Origin: Eunapius fragilis
Lineage: Eukaryota > Porifera > Demospongiae > Spongillida > Spongillidae
Direction of reading: 5' to 3'
NCBI GenBank assembly: GCA_963681505.1
Contig: OY811971.1
Coordinates: 6,228,851-6,292,850, forward strand
DNA: 64,000 nucleotides
The notes beneath the pieces are model-generated. The model worked only from the letters and a program-made list of their open reading frames with translations. It searched no databases and was not told where the DNA came from. Both the position numbers and the translations under genes were made by a program. Positions 54,140 through 64,000 of the stretch are shown piece after piece (position 1 is the first letter of the stretch; every line of letters begins with the position of its first letter).

Positions 54140-55330
54140 ATGCATAGACAGCAACGTATATACGAAATGCGCAATGAAGCAGACCAAACAGTACTGAATA
54201 CCGGCCAGACACACCTTAACCTGAACTTTTTAGCATACAATGTCTAATGGATTAACCCAATTTACTATATTGTCCTACACAATGTATGGATAATTATAAT
54301 AGTCACAAGTTACGATAATGTATACGTAGTGTGTATATCAGTACTATATTTAATACGATGGGCCAGTGAGATAAAGGAAGCAAACTAATATACAATTGTC
54401 ATGAAACTACAAGGTACATAGACTAACGTAACAACTGTGGATAACACACATGCTGCCAATTCACAGCTGTAAGGTCTTTTCCAGAGAAATGGAACTGAGC
54501 AAGTTGTAATCAGCGACGCAGGACTCACGTGATTCTTAACCTATAATAATAAGAGATTCCATGGCAGGCCACATAACTCCTGTTAATAAAATATAAAACT
54601 GCATTGATAAACTGCTAAACTATATGCCATTGGCCAGAAAGGCAATATACATCATTCTGAGTGTGCACATGGGCAAGCAGAATTTCGGTTTCTTCTAATC
54701 CTGTGTTGGTTCCACCTTTCCTCAAATTCCTCTAACTCCACCTTCATCAGTGGCCCCATAGCATGCCCTAGCTACTGTGTGCATGAGGCCCAGCCAGTTC
54801 AGTTACATGGAGAGTACAATATGAGACATACTATAGCAGAGTATGTAAAGACCATCTTCCAACAGCATGAAATATATACAAGTTCAACAATACATTAATG
54901 GGAATCAATACACATTCTTACTTTGAAAATGTAGATACACCAGTACGTTTTAAAATTTCCATCACAATAACTCGTGAAACAGTCTACATACCTAAACATA
55001 TACCCCTCTCAACTTAACTGGACGAACTTAATATCGCTACATTTGGCATGGGTGTCCATGCAGGAACGAAAGTGGGTGGCCATTTTTTAATTCAGTCCAC
55101 ATTAAATGACGAGATTTTTTGCATAACGCCATTACGATCCTCACACAAATTTGCTCGCTTAATTTGCTCTGATTCTATAGCCAAATTGCAATCGCAAATT
55201 GCGCTATAATCAAGCTGTTCCTACGCGTGACCTAGCTACCGGGCTACAGTAGGTCTGCCATTTTGCAATAGTGATTTTGAAATCGTCCGAACACGACGAC
55301 GTACGTAGAGGGTAAGCTCAAACACCTACA
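54140..55330. other. Intergenic sequence between the RNF213-like and TRIM-like loci
   Basis: No gene, element end or repeat was recognised. Confidence 0.35.
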
Positions 55331-55334
55331 TAAA

Positions 55335-56092
55335 AATGACTTTTTTTTTACTGCACCTAGCTAACCTATAACACTAGTCCACTGGGAAAAAACGTGCGGA
55401 ATCAAGTTCTGATCTTACAGAGGACAATTGCGTGATTTTCACAACAGATGTGAATATCAGACAATGATCTCCCTCACATGCACGTCTTCCCCTGTGGGAC
55501 GTCCAACCTCACTGTGGGCACCAGCGGTGGGTTCCGGGGCGTTTGGGGATGTGGTACCGCGGTGTGATGGCTCCTCGCACTATGCAATGCGAGAAACCCA
55601 ACCCGGACTATCACAGCACGTACCGTGATAAGAGTGGTGGAACAAAGATACTGCAAGACACATGTGACGTGTCCATGATCAGAGATAATATCTATATACT
55701 ATCTTTGGCATCATGCGTGGATAATGTACATGCTGATATGTAAATCCAGACACGCATAGATACGCGCATGCGCAGGAGGCCTTTCGTTGTGCCTTTATTT
55801 CTGTTAAACAGAATTGAAGGCGCATTTTTTATGTGGTTGGCTTTTTTATCATCCAACGCCGATTAACAAATTGTACTCAACCGCACAGTTTGCATATCAA
55901 TAATTCCGCTAAGCTAGATCATATCCCTTGACCATGCATGCAGCCCCAATCAGGAAATAAATATCAACTAAAACCAGCCTAATCAACACTAATTACACGT
56001 AGCACACCACTACAGGAACCACCCATTAATGGGCACAATACCGCTGATTATAGGGAAGATATTTACGATATATGGTTCCTCAGTACGTAATC
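55335..56092 (+). repeat. Segmental duplication, copy A
   Basis: Direct copy of 56925-57733, highly similar over about 760 bp from ACTGCACCTAGCTAACCTA to GTTCCTCAGTACGTAATC, with one replaced block (about 55490-55545). Copy B runs straight into the TRIM-NHL reading frame; copy A is cut off at GTACGTAATC and followed by the composite repeat. Confidence 0.9.
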
Positions 56093-56425
56093 TCCTGTTA
56101 ATCGGAAGTCTCGCTAGAGACTTCCATATAGGTTTTGACCCCGACTATGAATTTAATTAAAATTCCGCGACCCTACCGTAGCTTCGCTCCCGACGATCGG
56201 ATCGTCTAACTTGTTGCGGCAATCGATCTAGAAGTCATAACTGAGTAGTTTCGTTTTTGTTTCACGTCGTAGAACCGCGTGGTTGTCAAGAACGAAAAAT
56301 ACTGCTGTCCTCGTTCCCCTTCCAAAAATAATAGGCGCTTCTGCTTCTGCTTCTGCTTCTTCTTGGGAACTCGCAACTCGAAAATTGCACCAATAGCTTT
56401 AGAATTTGCTGGAGGACTCGCCTTA
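56093..56425 (-). repeat. Unclassified repeat beside hairpin, copy 2
   Basis: Reverse-complement relative of 44061-44440. It has the same conserved KQKRNYS…TSRSIA reading and a CTTCTGCTTCTGCTTCTGC run where the other copy has its purine run. It lies between the two duplication copies, next to the hairpin at 56607. Confidence 0.75.
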
Positions 56426-56606
56426 GTCGATGTTAGACTTTGATACACAAAAGCCTAAAAGCCTATATGCAGTCTTATCAATTCTAATTAAGAAAAGGTA
56501 CCTAGAAATTTTTCACAATACGTCTGGATTGAATTAAATCGGTTAAATGAAAGCGGGGAAACCTGCGATGCAACAGTGATTTGGGTGTTAAAAAAATTAA
56601 GGAAAC

Positions 56607-56895
56607 AAGTAAATAAAAACATTCTCTCTGAGAAAATTGGTGGGATATAGGTTTTGCAGGCAAATAGTATACTGGTGTAAAAAGCAAGGAAATAAGTTTT
56701 ATCAGAAGGGAAAATGTAATAGGCCTATATTTAGCACAGAAACAGCATATGCCTTAGTCGAAGTGTGCTAAATATAAGACTATTACATTTTCCCTTCTGA
56801 TAAAACTTGTTTCCTTGCTTTTTACACCAGTATACTATTTGCCTGCAAAACCTATATCCCACCAACTTTCTCAGACAGAATGTTTTTATTTACTT
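56607..56895. mobile_element. Hairpin element, copy 3, near-perfect palindrome of 289 bp
   Basis: The arms start AAGTAAATAAAAACATTCTC and match each other at all but about four of 100 inner positions. The inner stem (TTTTGCAGGCAAATAGTATA) differs from copy 2 (ATTTGATTATGACATTGGTG), while the outer stem and the AAAAGCAAGGAA and AGAAGGGAAAATGT words are shared. Confidence 0.93.
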
Positions 56896-56924
56896 GTGAA
56901 ATATAAAACTGCATTTTTTACATT

Positions 56925-57733
56925 TTTACTTTTTTTTACTGCACCTAGCTAACCTACACCAATAGTCCACAGGGAAAAAACGTGTGGAATCAAGTTCTGA
57001 TCTTACAGAGGACCATTCGTGATTTTCACAACAGATGTGAATATCAGACAATGATCCCCCCCCCCACATGCACGTGGGACGTCCTATATGTATGGGCTAG
57101 GGGGCTGATTACGCGTACTAAGGTACTTGCACGTACTGATAAGGTTACGTCTGTGTTAATAGCGGTGGGTTCCGGGGATGTGGTACCGCGGTTGTGATGG
57201 CTCCTCCCACTATGCAGTGCGAGAAACCCAACCCGGACTATCACAGTACGTACCGTGGTAAGAGTGGTGGAACAAAGATACTGCCAGACACATGTGACGT
57301 GTCCATGATCAGAGATAATGTCTGTATATTATCTCTGGCATCTCTGGCATCATGCGTGGATAATGTACATGTCGACATGTACATCCAGACACGCATAGAT
57401 AGATACGCGCATGCACAGGAGGCCTTTCGTTGTGCTTTTATTTCTGTAAAACAGAATTGAAGGCGCATTTTTGATGTGGTTGGCTTTTTAATCATCCAAC
57501 GCCGATTAACAAATTGTACTCAACCGCACAGTTTGCATATCAATAATTCCGCTAAGCTAGATCATATCCCTTGACCATGCATGCAGCCCCAATCAGGAAA
57601 TAAATATCAACCAAACCAGCCTAATCAACACTAATTACACGTAGCACACCACTACAGGAGACCACCCATTAATGGGCACAATACCGCTGATTATAGGGAG
57701 GATATTTACGATATATGGTTCCTCAGTACGTAA
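56925..57733 (+). repeat. Segmental duplication, copy B
   Basis: Partner of 55335-56092. Its last 60 bp contain the ATG at 57672 that opens the TRIM-NHL frame, so copy B probably holds the 5' flank and first codons of that locus. Confidence 0.9.
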
Positions 57734-59967
57734 TCAACTTGTGCAATGTCGCGATCGTTACTTTCTGTGGTATCAAAGCAATGCTCTCTGTTCAACAGAT
57801 CTGGCATCTTACCTTCACACACCATATGTCAGCTGTGTTCTATGCCCTACAACAGATCCTAGAATCCTTCCTTGTCTACACTTTCTGTGGGCAGTGTCTG
57901 CAAATAAGGATAGAGAGGTCTGGGGCCAGGCAGCACATGGAGTGTCCTATACCTGTCAGAGAAGTATCCACAAACTAGAAGATGGTTCCAATGCTATACC
58001 TAAGAACCTCTGTCTTGGATTTGAGGTGGAGGTTGATGGGTACATGTCCAAGATTGGCAGTGATGGTGAAAGTCATGTCATGCTTGGATTGGTGGGGACA
58101 AGGAGCCCGCAGTGGTGTTCTTGTGAAGAGTTCCTCTGTACTTTATGTTGTGAGTACCATAAACGCTTTAAAGCATTATGTCATCATGAGATAGTAGGCC
58201 TATACCAGGAGTCGATCTGTCTGACTACTTCCATCCATCGTGACACCAACTGAACATCTCTGCTCCCAACCACTTCGTGAGAAAAAGAAGTTAAAATTTT
58301 ACTGTCAGACCTGCCAGTATCTGGTCTGCAGAGTCTGTACCCTAGTCCTTCACAAGGACCATTGGATTGCTGAGGTGCACAGTATTGCAAAGGTCCACAG
58401 AGATGGAATGAGAGAGGCACTTGAGAGTGCATCAAATCTGACGAGTACCATTGCTGCCATGGCAGAACAGGTTGAGACTTCCAGAGAGAATGCCACATTG
58501 CTCATAAACCAAGCCTTTGAACAGCTTTACCAGGCCATAGAGGAAAGGAAGAATACACTGTTGTCAGAGGTGGTTGCCAATTCACTTTCAAAGATAACAG
58601 CTCTGTCCCTCCAGAAGGAACAGTTAGTGAAAATGAAAGACGAGATTGGTCGCTACACTGAGATGATCACCTGAATCCTCCTGACCCACACTGACCACGA
58701 GGTGGTAGCTCTTGGAGATCTGCTATCCACTGAACTTAAGACCACCCTGAAGAAAGTTGGGGGAGTCACCCTCACTCCTAGTGAGTCCCGTGACATATAT
58801 GTGACCCTAAAAACTGATTCTTTGACAAAGGAACTATAATTCTTATGTGGTCACGTTATGGCCTCATCTCTATCTCCATCACAAAGCACATGGTCTTCTG
58901 AGTCAGCAGCCAGAATGGACAAGGTGTATAGTGTAAAAGTGGAGACCAAGAGCTCAGAGGGAGTGAGGTACCCATATGGTGGTCTGCTGGTGAAGGCTGA
59001 GCTGAGGCCCAAGTCACATGATGGAGCAGTTGTCCCAGGAAAGGTGTGGGACCATGGAGATGGTACCTACACCATCGCCCTCACCCCTCAGGCTGCTGGT
59101 CCTCACCAGTTCCTCATCACAATGGATGGTGAACATGTGCAAGGCAGTCCTCGTGACCTTGATGTGAGGCCTAGCTACAGTGCCTTATGCAACTCCCAGC
59201 AAGTCATCAGTTGTAGTGATGGTCCTTTAGATAATGCAATTCATGACAGTGGAGACATCTATGTAACCTGTGATGATCACAGTATTCATGTGTTTGACCA
59301 AGGTGGTCATGAGAAGAGAACCATAGGTAGTGGTGGAAGTGGTGATGGTCAGTTCAGCACACCATGTGGTATATCCATCAAGGGAGATGTGATGTATGTT
59401 CCTGACAGTGACAATCATCGCATTAAGAAGCTGACAACAGGAGGACAGTTCCGAAAAAGGTTTGGTCAACATGGATCAGGTCAGGGACGGTTTAACTACC
59501 CAAGATCAGTTATTGTCGACCAAAGAGATGGAATGATTGTTAATGATCAAGACAACCACAGGGTAGTGATATTGGATCAAAATGACAGTTGGCTATTGAC
59601 CATATATGGTTATGTCTCTGATTGTGAGGGTTTTCAATTTCCATTGGGTCTTGCCTTCGACCCGCAACGGAACATCCATGTTGCAGCTCATGGTTCTAAT
59701 ACCATCAAAGTCTTCACATCAGAGGGAACCTATGTCAGATCATATGGAGATATAAAGGGTCCATCTGGAATAGCAATTGTTGAAGAAGGTTACAGCCTTG
59801 TCTGTGAGTACAGTGGCTATTGTCTCTCCATTTTTGATCCTCGGGGAAACAAGGTACACACAGTTGGCCATCTCAGTAGACCCTATGGGGCTGCTCTGGA
59901 TCCTATAAGTGGTACACTGTATGTAGCCAACTATGGTGCTAAGACTGTATTGAAGTATTTTGTATAA
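57672..59967 (+). pseudogene. TRIM-NHL gene (RING, B-boxes, coiled coil, filamin, NHL), broken
   Basis: The order of parts is that of TRIM2/3/71-type ubiquitin ligases. RING: CVLC…DPRILPCLH in one frame (57825-57885), TFCGQCL in the next, then back. B-box 1 (CSCEEFLCTLCCEYHKRF) and B-box 2 (YCQTCQYLVCRVCTLVLHKDH) follow, with a coiled coil to 58671. A filamin-type repeat (about 58920-59166, HGDGTYTIALTPQAAGPHQF) and six NHL-like blades (59190-59967, with SGDGQFSTPCGISI and SGQGRFNYPRSVIV) complete it. Frameshifts lie near 57880, 57945 and 58235, with in-frame stops at 58672-58674 (TGA) and about 58837 (TAA). The filamin-NHL half is open for 369 codons and could still be made alone. A spliced gene avoiding every break looks unlikely. 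Confidence 0.88.
58858..59967 (+). CDS. Intact filamin-NHL half of the TRIM-like locus
   Basis: An ATG and 369 codons are open to the stop before 59968. Residues 20-103 form one filamin/ABP280 repeat and residues about 110-369 form NHL repeats with the usual pattern of a GxxxGQF lead-in followed by a VxDxxxxRI strand. NHL propellers bind RNA or proteins. The missing link to the RING part is the stop at about 58837. It may be expressed as a short protein or be part of the pseudogene. Confidence 0.6.
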   Translation: MASSLSPSQSTWSSESAARMDKVYSVKVETKSSEGVRYPYGGLLVKAELRPKSHDGAVVPGKVWDHGDGTYTIALTPQAAGPHQFLITMDGEHVQGSPRDLDVRPSYSALCNSQQVISCSDGPLDNAIHDSGDIYVTCDDHSIHVFDQGGHEKRTIGSGGSGDGQFSTPCGISIKGDVMYVPDSDNHRIKKLTTGGQFRKRFGQHGSGQGRFNYPRSVIVDQRDGMIVNDQDNHRVVILDQNDSWLLTIYGYVSDCEGFQFPLGLAFDPQRNIHVAAHGSNTIKVFTSEGTYVRSYGDIKGPSGIAIVEEGYSLVCEYSGYCLSIFDPRGNKVHTVGHLSRPYGAALDPISGTLYVANYGAKTVLKYFV

Positions 59968-61080
59968 TGGTGATGTAACGTACATATATATATATAATTA
60001 AAGTGGTTAATAATATGGTGGAAGATTTTCTACATTGGGAGTAGTATACTGTTACACTTTGGCATGCTTCTCATGAGATGAATTGGAGGTAAGGAGGTTG
60101 AGAATGCCTGCGAGTCGACTTTTTTGTATGTCTGGAGATTGCCATCCAAGCACACCGTCATGGAGCAAGGTTGACCCCTTAGGAGAATGAAGAGTCTAAT
60201 GTGATGAAAGGGTGTCAGACAGTGAAAGGGTGAGTGACAGTAAACCCTTTGGCACGCGCTGGATCCAGGGCCTATATTAAGATAATTGAGAAGTGGGGTG
60301 CTTTTTCTAGGTTGTGCAGAGTTGGTGCGAAGGGTTGTGTTCAATTGAGTACATGCAGTGTGCGTTTATATTCAGACTATAAAGTTCTGCCTGTTCCATC
60401 CACACATTTTTACTTGGACCTATCAAGTACTTGCTTGGTATATGGATGAGAAGGAATATACATTCTCTATGTCAGGGGTCAAAGGTACGGATTATGGGGG
60501 AGCCATCAAAGGCCTGGGTTTAAATGGCTTTGTTCATTTAAAGCCTGTATATGCATGAACAATGTTCAAATGAAAGGTCTTTTCAAGCTTTCCAAGATAC
60601 AGAGGTGTAATGCTTCTGCAAATACCAAAATTGTATTTTCTAGGCTTGCTCAGGAGCTGAGCACTGAATGGGAAGAGATATGCATGGAGTTTGTGCTAAG
60701 TGTGAAGAGAGTTATTGATGAAGCCAAAGGTACATCTCCTTCATTTTGTGAACTGCATGTAGAACTTCAGACCAAACTCAGTGTTATGTGTGCAGAAAAG
60801 TAATGTTTTGTATTTTGAAGATATATTGTGGTAACCATTTTGGCAGATGTGAATCTGGCAACTGTCAGAACACAGAAGGTCTACAGCAATTGACTTTGCA
60901 CCAAATCGTGACATCAGTCGTCATTTTGCTGTCCAGCAACACGCGCGCCATATATGTGACATCAGCTCCACACAGACAAAATAATCATATCTCCTGTTTT
61001 AGGAAAGCTTTGCAAAGCCTGTATTACTCTCGACTACTTCAATAACGAAACAGAGAGGGTGAAATAGTGAACGGAGGATT
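59968..61080. other. Spacer between TRIM-like locus and RING element
   Basis: A plus-strand frame at 60555-60803 (82 codons, FSRLAQELSTEWEEICMEFV, ending in MCAEK) is open but not recognised. The rest shows no clear feature. Confidence 0.35.
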
Positions 61081-61099
61081 TATCATTGTTGGGCACTGT

Positions 61100-63845
61100 G
61101 AAAGGTACCGTATATGTCAAATGATGTGTATGTAATATGTGCCTGTGTAGCGTTATGGAAGGTAGTCCTGAACAGATCTTGACGTTGGTCTACCACACTA
61201 ATCATTGAAGGCGTAATCTCAAATGGTCTTGTACAACTTTCATGAGCAGCCTGAATATTTGGCATGATTCTATGCATAATATCTGCTGTAGTACCTTCTA
61301 AAAACTATTTTTTTATATGATATGACCATTGGAATACACATTTTAAAACTCTTTTTAGAACCATGCGAATTGTTGCCAATTTGAAAAAAATATCCAAGTA
61401 CCTACCAGAGGCGGATACAGGTGGAGTGGGGGACATTAGGCCCACACGTACACCCACTATGAATGTTAATTGCCTAGCAACATGACTAATTAACTCTCTA
61501 GCAACACATGTAATCCGGTAAGCAGGGTTTTCAAAGCACATCTTTCACAATATGATAGGATTTGATGGCACAAGTATGTCCATTATCAACATTGAAGCCC
61601 TTGCTGATTTCTGTTGTAGTGCAATGATCTTATTCTCCTTTATTTTCACAAGGGATTTGAATGATTATGAATGCATAATATCACTCACCAGGACTTCAAC
61701 TTGTGTGTGAAAGGTACTGGATAGGTCCAGAAGACATGTTGCAAGCAATTCATTGCTGCCATCAACAATTGAGTACTATGTTGCCACCTGCTGAATAATC
61801 TCCTCTTCCTGCATCAAGGTATCTAGTTCACATTTAGCTGCACTGAGATTTCTTAACATGCTGGAATAGGCCTCATATTCTGAACTGTCGATGGAGTCTT
61901 CCCTCCATGCATTGCCAGTTTTAGGTCCAACTGGTGACAGGCTTCCTCAAGGAGGGTGAAAATTTTCAGGAAAATCCCCTGTGTTACATGCAAGCCTGGT
62001 AAGCAGACCTAAATGTAGTACATGCAAAGTAACTGTATACGCATATTGATATGCAAGTCAGTATACTGTGTTACAAGTCTCAACAAACCTGTGATAGTGG
62101 TATGTTGAAAAGGGGGTACTCTATACAGTTGTTAAACAACTTGGCCTTCTTAAGATCCCCTCTACCTTCTTCCATAAAACGTTGGTGGTCAAGAAGCATG
62201 GAATCCAACGTGTGAGGAATACAAGGCCCTCTAGCTGCTAGTGACATAAGCAACTGCTCTAGGGTGATCAGGCATAAAATGCAAGGCTGCTTCCCTATAA
62301 GTTACATGCAGGTAGAATTTGCATTAGCCATGTTTTAAATTTACCACTTGCACCAGAATTTAATGTCCGTACATCCGAGAAAGGAACTCATAGTCGCCAC
62401 TGAGAAACACTTTGAACTTGTAGTCCCTGTATGTATAAATCAATATGTAAATTATTGATACAAAAATATTCTTTCTTACTTCCACTTCATTGTACTGATG
62501 TTAGCCACTTCCCCTCTGAATCTGTCCAGTGCCACATGGAGGTTGGAAAGTGTGTCACTTGCTTCAAAGCAGGCGAAAACACATGTCACTGTATTGTGGA
62601 CAGAATTTGGTGCTGGGGTGTTGACAATCTGGAAGTTTATCTTGAAATAGCCACTACCTTTGTCACCACGCAGCTTAAGCCATATCTCATCATCTGGAAT
62701 CGTTCCATCATGCCAGGTAAGTGTGCCCTCCCTGCACATAAATCTCTTAAACAGTTATGTGAACAGATGCAATATGACTTACATTTCATTCTGCTCTAAA
62801 AGATGAACAACTTTCCTAGTGAGGCTGGGTGTATAGGCAAAAGCTGCCCCACTAAGCTCTTCCCCACCATTGCTGAGTCGAAAAGAAAAAGGAGCTAGTT
62901 CCACCTCAAGGTTATCACCAACAAGCTTGTTGGTAAGGGCACGCTGCTTTCTCTCACTGCCTAAGTACACCCCAGCTTGCTTCAACCACCTGCAAGGAAG
63001 TTAAGTGAAAGTTATACATTTTCATATTCCTTTGCTGCTGCATGTGGCTAACCTGTTAAGAATCCTTAGTCATACCAGGGGATACCAAGTATGGACTTAA
63101 TGGCAAGCCCTTGCTTTGGTGGAATGTTAATAGTGATCCCTGCATCATGGAGTACCTTTTCTTTCCTTTCCTCACTCAGACACCTCAGTTCATCCTCAAA
63201 CAAGGTGTCAGCATCTTCGGCACCAGCACTCAGGATGGACCGCGTCATCTGAAGCTCATGAACACGACGCTTGCGTGTGTGAACACTGAGCTCAGAGAGT
63301 GGTGCTCGTGGTGTGGATACGCGAACCAATTTCAAAGGCTGTATGACAAGATCATTGTTCAATTTTAAAAGCTGATTTACTCCTATAAACTTACTGTCCT
63401 CCTGTTGGAATCTGTACGCTGTTCTCCTTACTAGCATTTAGCGACTTTACTAACAAGTTGCATTTCCTGTCGTTGGACAGTAGTGCAACAATGTGAGTCG
63501 TAGCTGATTGCCTTCACACTGCTCTTGCATGTACCACACACCACCATAACATCATGCAGGAGTTGCTGATTCAGGCTAGATGCTGGATTGACATCCTTGC
63601 ACTCCAGAGGTGCAGTGGAGTGACAGCAGGGACAGCGCACAGCTCATAGGTGGATCCACTCTACCAGACAAGTGGCACATACTAGTTTGCCACATGGAAG
63701 CTGCATTGCTTGTGCGAGCACACCCATGCAGACAGATGGAGCATTCCAGCTCACTCATTACAGAGAGTGTCTGTGTGGCTGCTAATGGTGGTTGTATGGG
63801 GTTCTTTATTATTGGTGATGGTGATACAGCCATAATGTGCTCCAC
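61100..63845 (-). pseudogene. Transposon protein with RAG1-like RING/zinc-finger N-terminus (N-RAG-TP type), degenerate
   Basis: Read from 63845 downwards. A RING is split over two frames: ECSICL at 63735, then LPCGKLVCATCLVEW and CPCC. A second zinc site follows, MVVCGTCKSSVKAISYDSHC. Order and spacing match the RAG1 N-terminal RING and first finger (CQICE…CKHVFCRVC…CPSC, LMVKCPAKEC…HH). Then come AGITINIPPKQGLAIKSILG, WLKQAGVYLGSERKQR, IPDDEIWLKLRGDKGSGYFK, NLHVALDRFRGEV, VFLSGDYEFLSRMYG, LKKAKLFNNCIEYPLFNIPL, and near 61270 a tail reading MHRIMPNIQAAHES. I know these as a repeated invertebrate family with GDKG and SGDYEFL motifs. Breaks include a frameshift near 63715, stops near 63648 and 62360 and a frameshift near 63070; an intron lies at about 62990-63040. 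The N-RAG-TP name rests on memory of the mollusc and echinoderm elements. Confidence 0.7.
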
Positions 63846-64000
63846 AATTTCAGCAGGACTGTTTCCAGAATATGGCCTGTGTTTGGGCCATCTATCCTTG
63901 TAGACAGGCTTACAACCCTGCTATATTACAATTATCATACTAGTACCTTGCACATCTGAACCAATCATATGGCTTCAGTAAGCACTTGTAAGGGCACTTC
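63846..64000. other. Right edge of the window
   Basis: No feature is recognised. If the RING element had further upstream coding sequence or a terminal repeat, it would lie here or beyond. Confidence 0.3.

Noticed and set aside
60555..60803. A small host gene (82 codons)
   Set aside because: It has a start and stop but no recognised motif or neighbour support; left as unassigned sequence.
1..64000. tRNA or rRNA genes
   Set aside because: No cloverleaf with A- and B-box words and no conserved rRNA core was recognised; only a tRNA-complementary primer site in the Ty3/gypsy element.

Overview
The window reads as nuclear DNA of an invertebrate animal, most likely a demosponge. Several things point that way: spliced genes with very short introns (47-84 bp) beside very long ones filled with transposons, a TRIM-NHL gene with a filamin repeat of the type expanded in sponge genomes, AT-rich spacers studded with ACATGT palindromes, and a dense, diverse load of transposable elements. 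No bacterial operons, tRNA or rRNA genes or CRISPR arrays were seen.

The main host gene is on the minus strand, from the start codon at 51090 to at least 11100. Seventeen exons with matching splice phases give 1569 codons that follow the N-terminal third of RNF213 (mysterin): an N-terminal zinc ribbon, a Ser/Thr/Val/Ala/Pro repeat exon, a CBM20-like domain and the long alpha-helical region before the AAA+ motor. The motor and the RING are not in the window, so the gene either continues past the left edge across an intron longer than 11 kb or is truncated.

Layout, left to right. 1-5.6 kb: a complete 4.4-kb Ty3/gypsy element with 119-bp LTRs and AAATG target duplications. 6.5-8.6 kb: a decayed RAG1-like transposase (RAG1 core, Transib superfamily). 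9.4-12.4 kb: an inverted pair of repeats around RNF213 exon 17. 13-18.5 kb: several MITEs, a piggyBac remnant and a 61-bp satellite. 18.5-27.4 kb: RNF213 exons 16 to 8, with a broken non-LTR retrotransposon carrying a restriction-like endonuclease at 19.9-23.4 kb. 27.4-37.3 kb: a giant intron with MITEs and a 3'-truncated relative of that retrotransposon. 37.3-51.1 kb: RNF213 exons 7 to 1 among hairpin elements and minisatellites. 51.1-54.1 kb: a DNA transposon whose end lies 13 bp from the RNF213 start codon. 55.3-57.7 kb: a direct duplication of about 760 bp separated by a composite repeat. 57.7-60 kb: a TRIM-NHL gene (RING, B-boxes, coiled coil, filamin, NHL) broken by frameshifts and stops. 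61.1-63.85 kb: a decayed element whose protein starts with a RING and zinc finger like the N-terminus of RAG1 and continues into a repeated family with a GDKG motif.

The most notable result is that remnants related to both halves of RAG1, the catalytic core and the RING/zinc-finger N-terminus, lie in one window as two separate mobile elements. The second is a family of hairpin elements whose two arms match each other far better than they match other copies. All family assignments come from reading motifs by eye; no searches were run.
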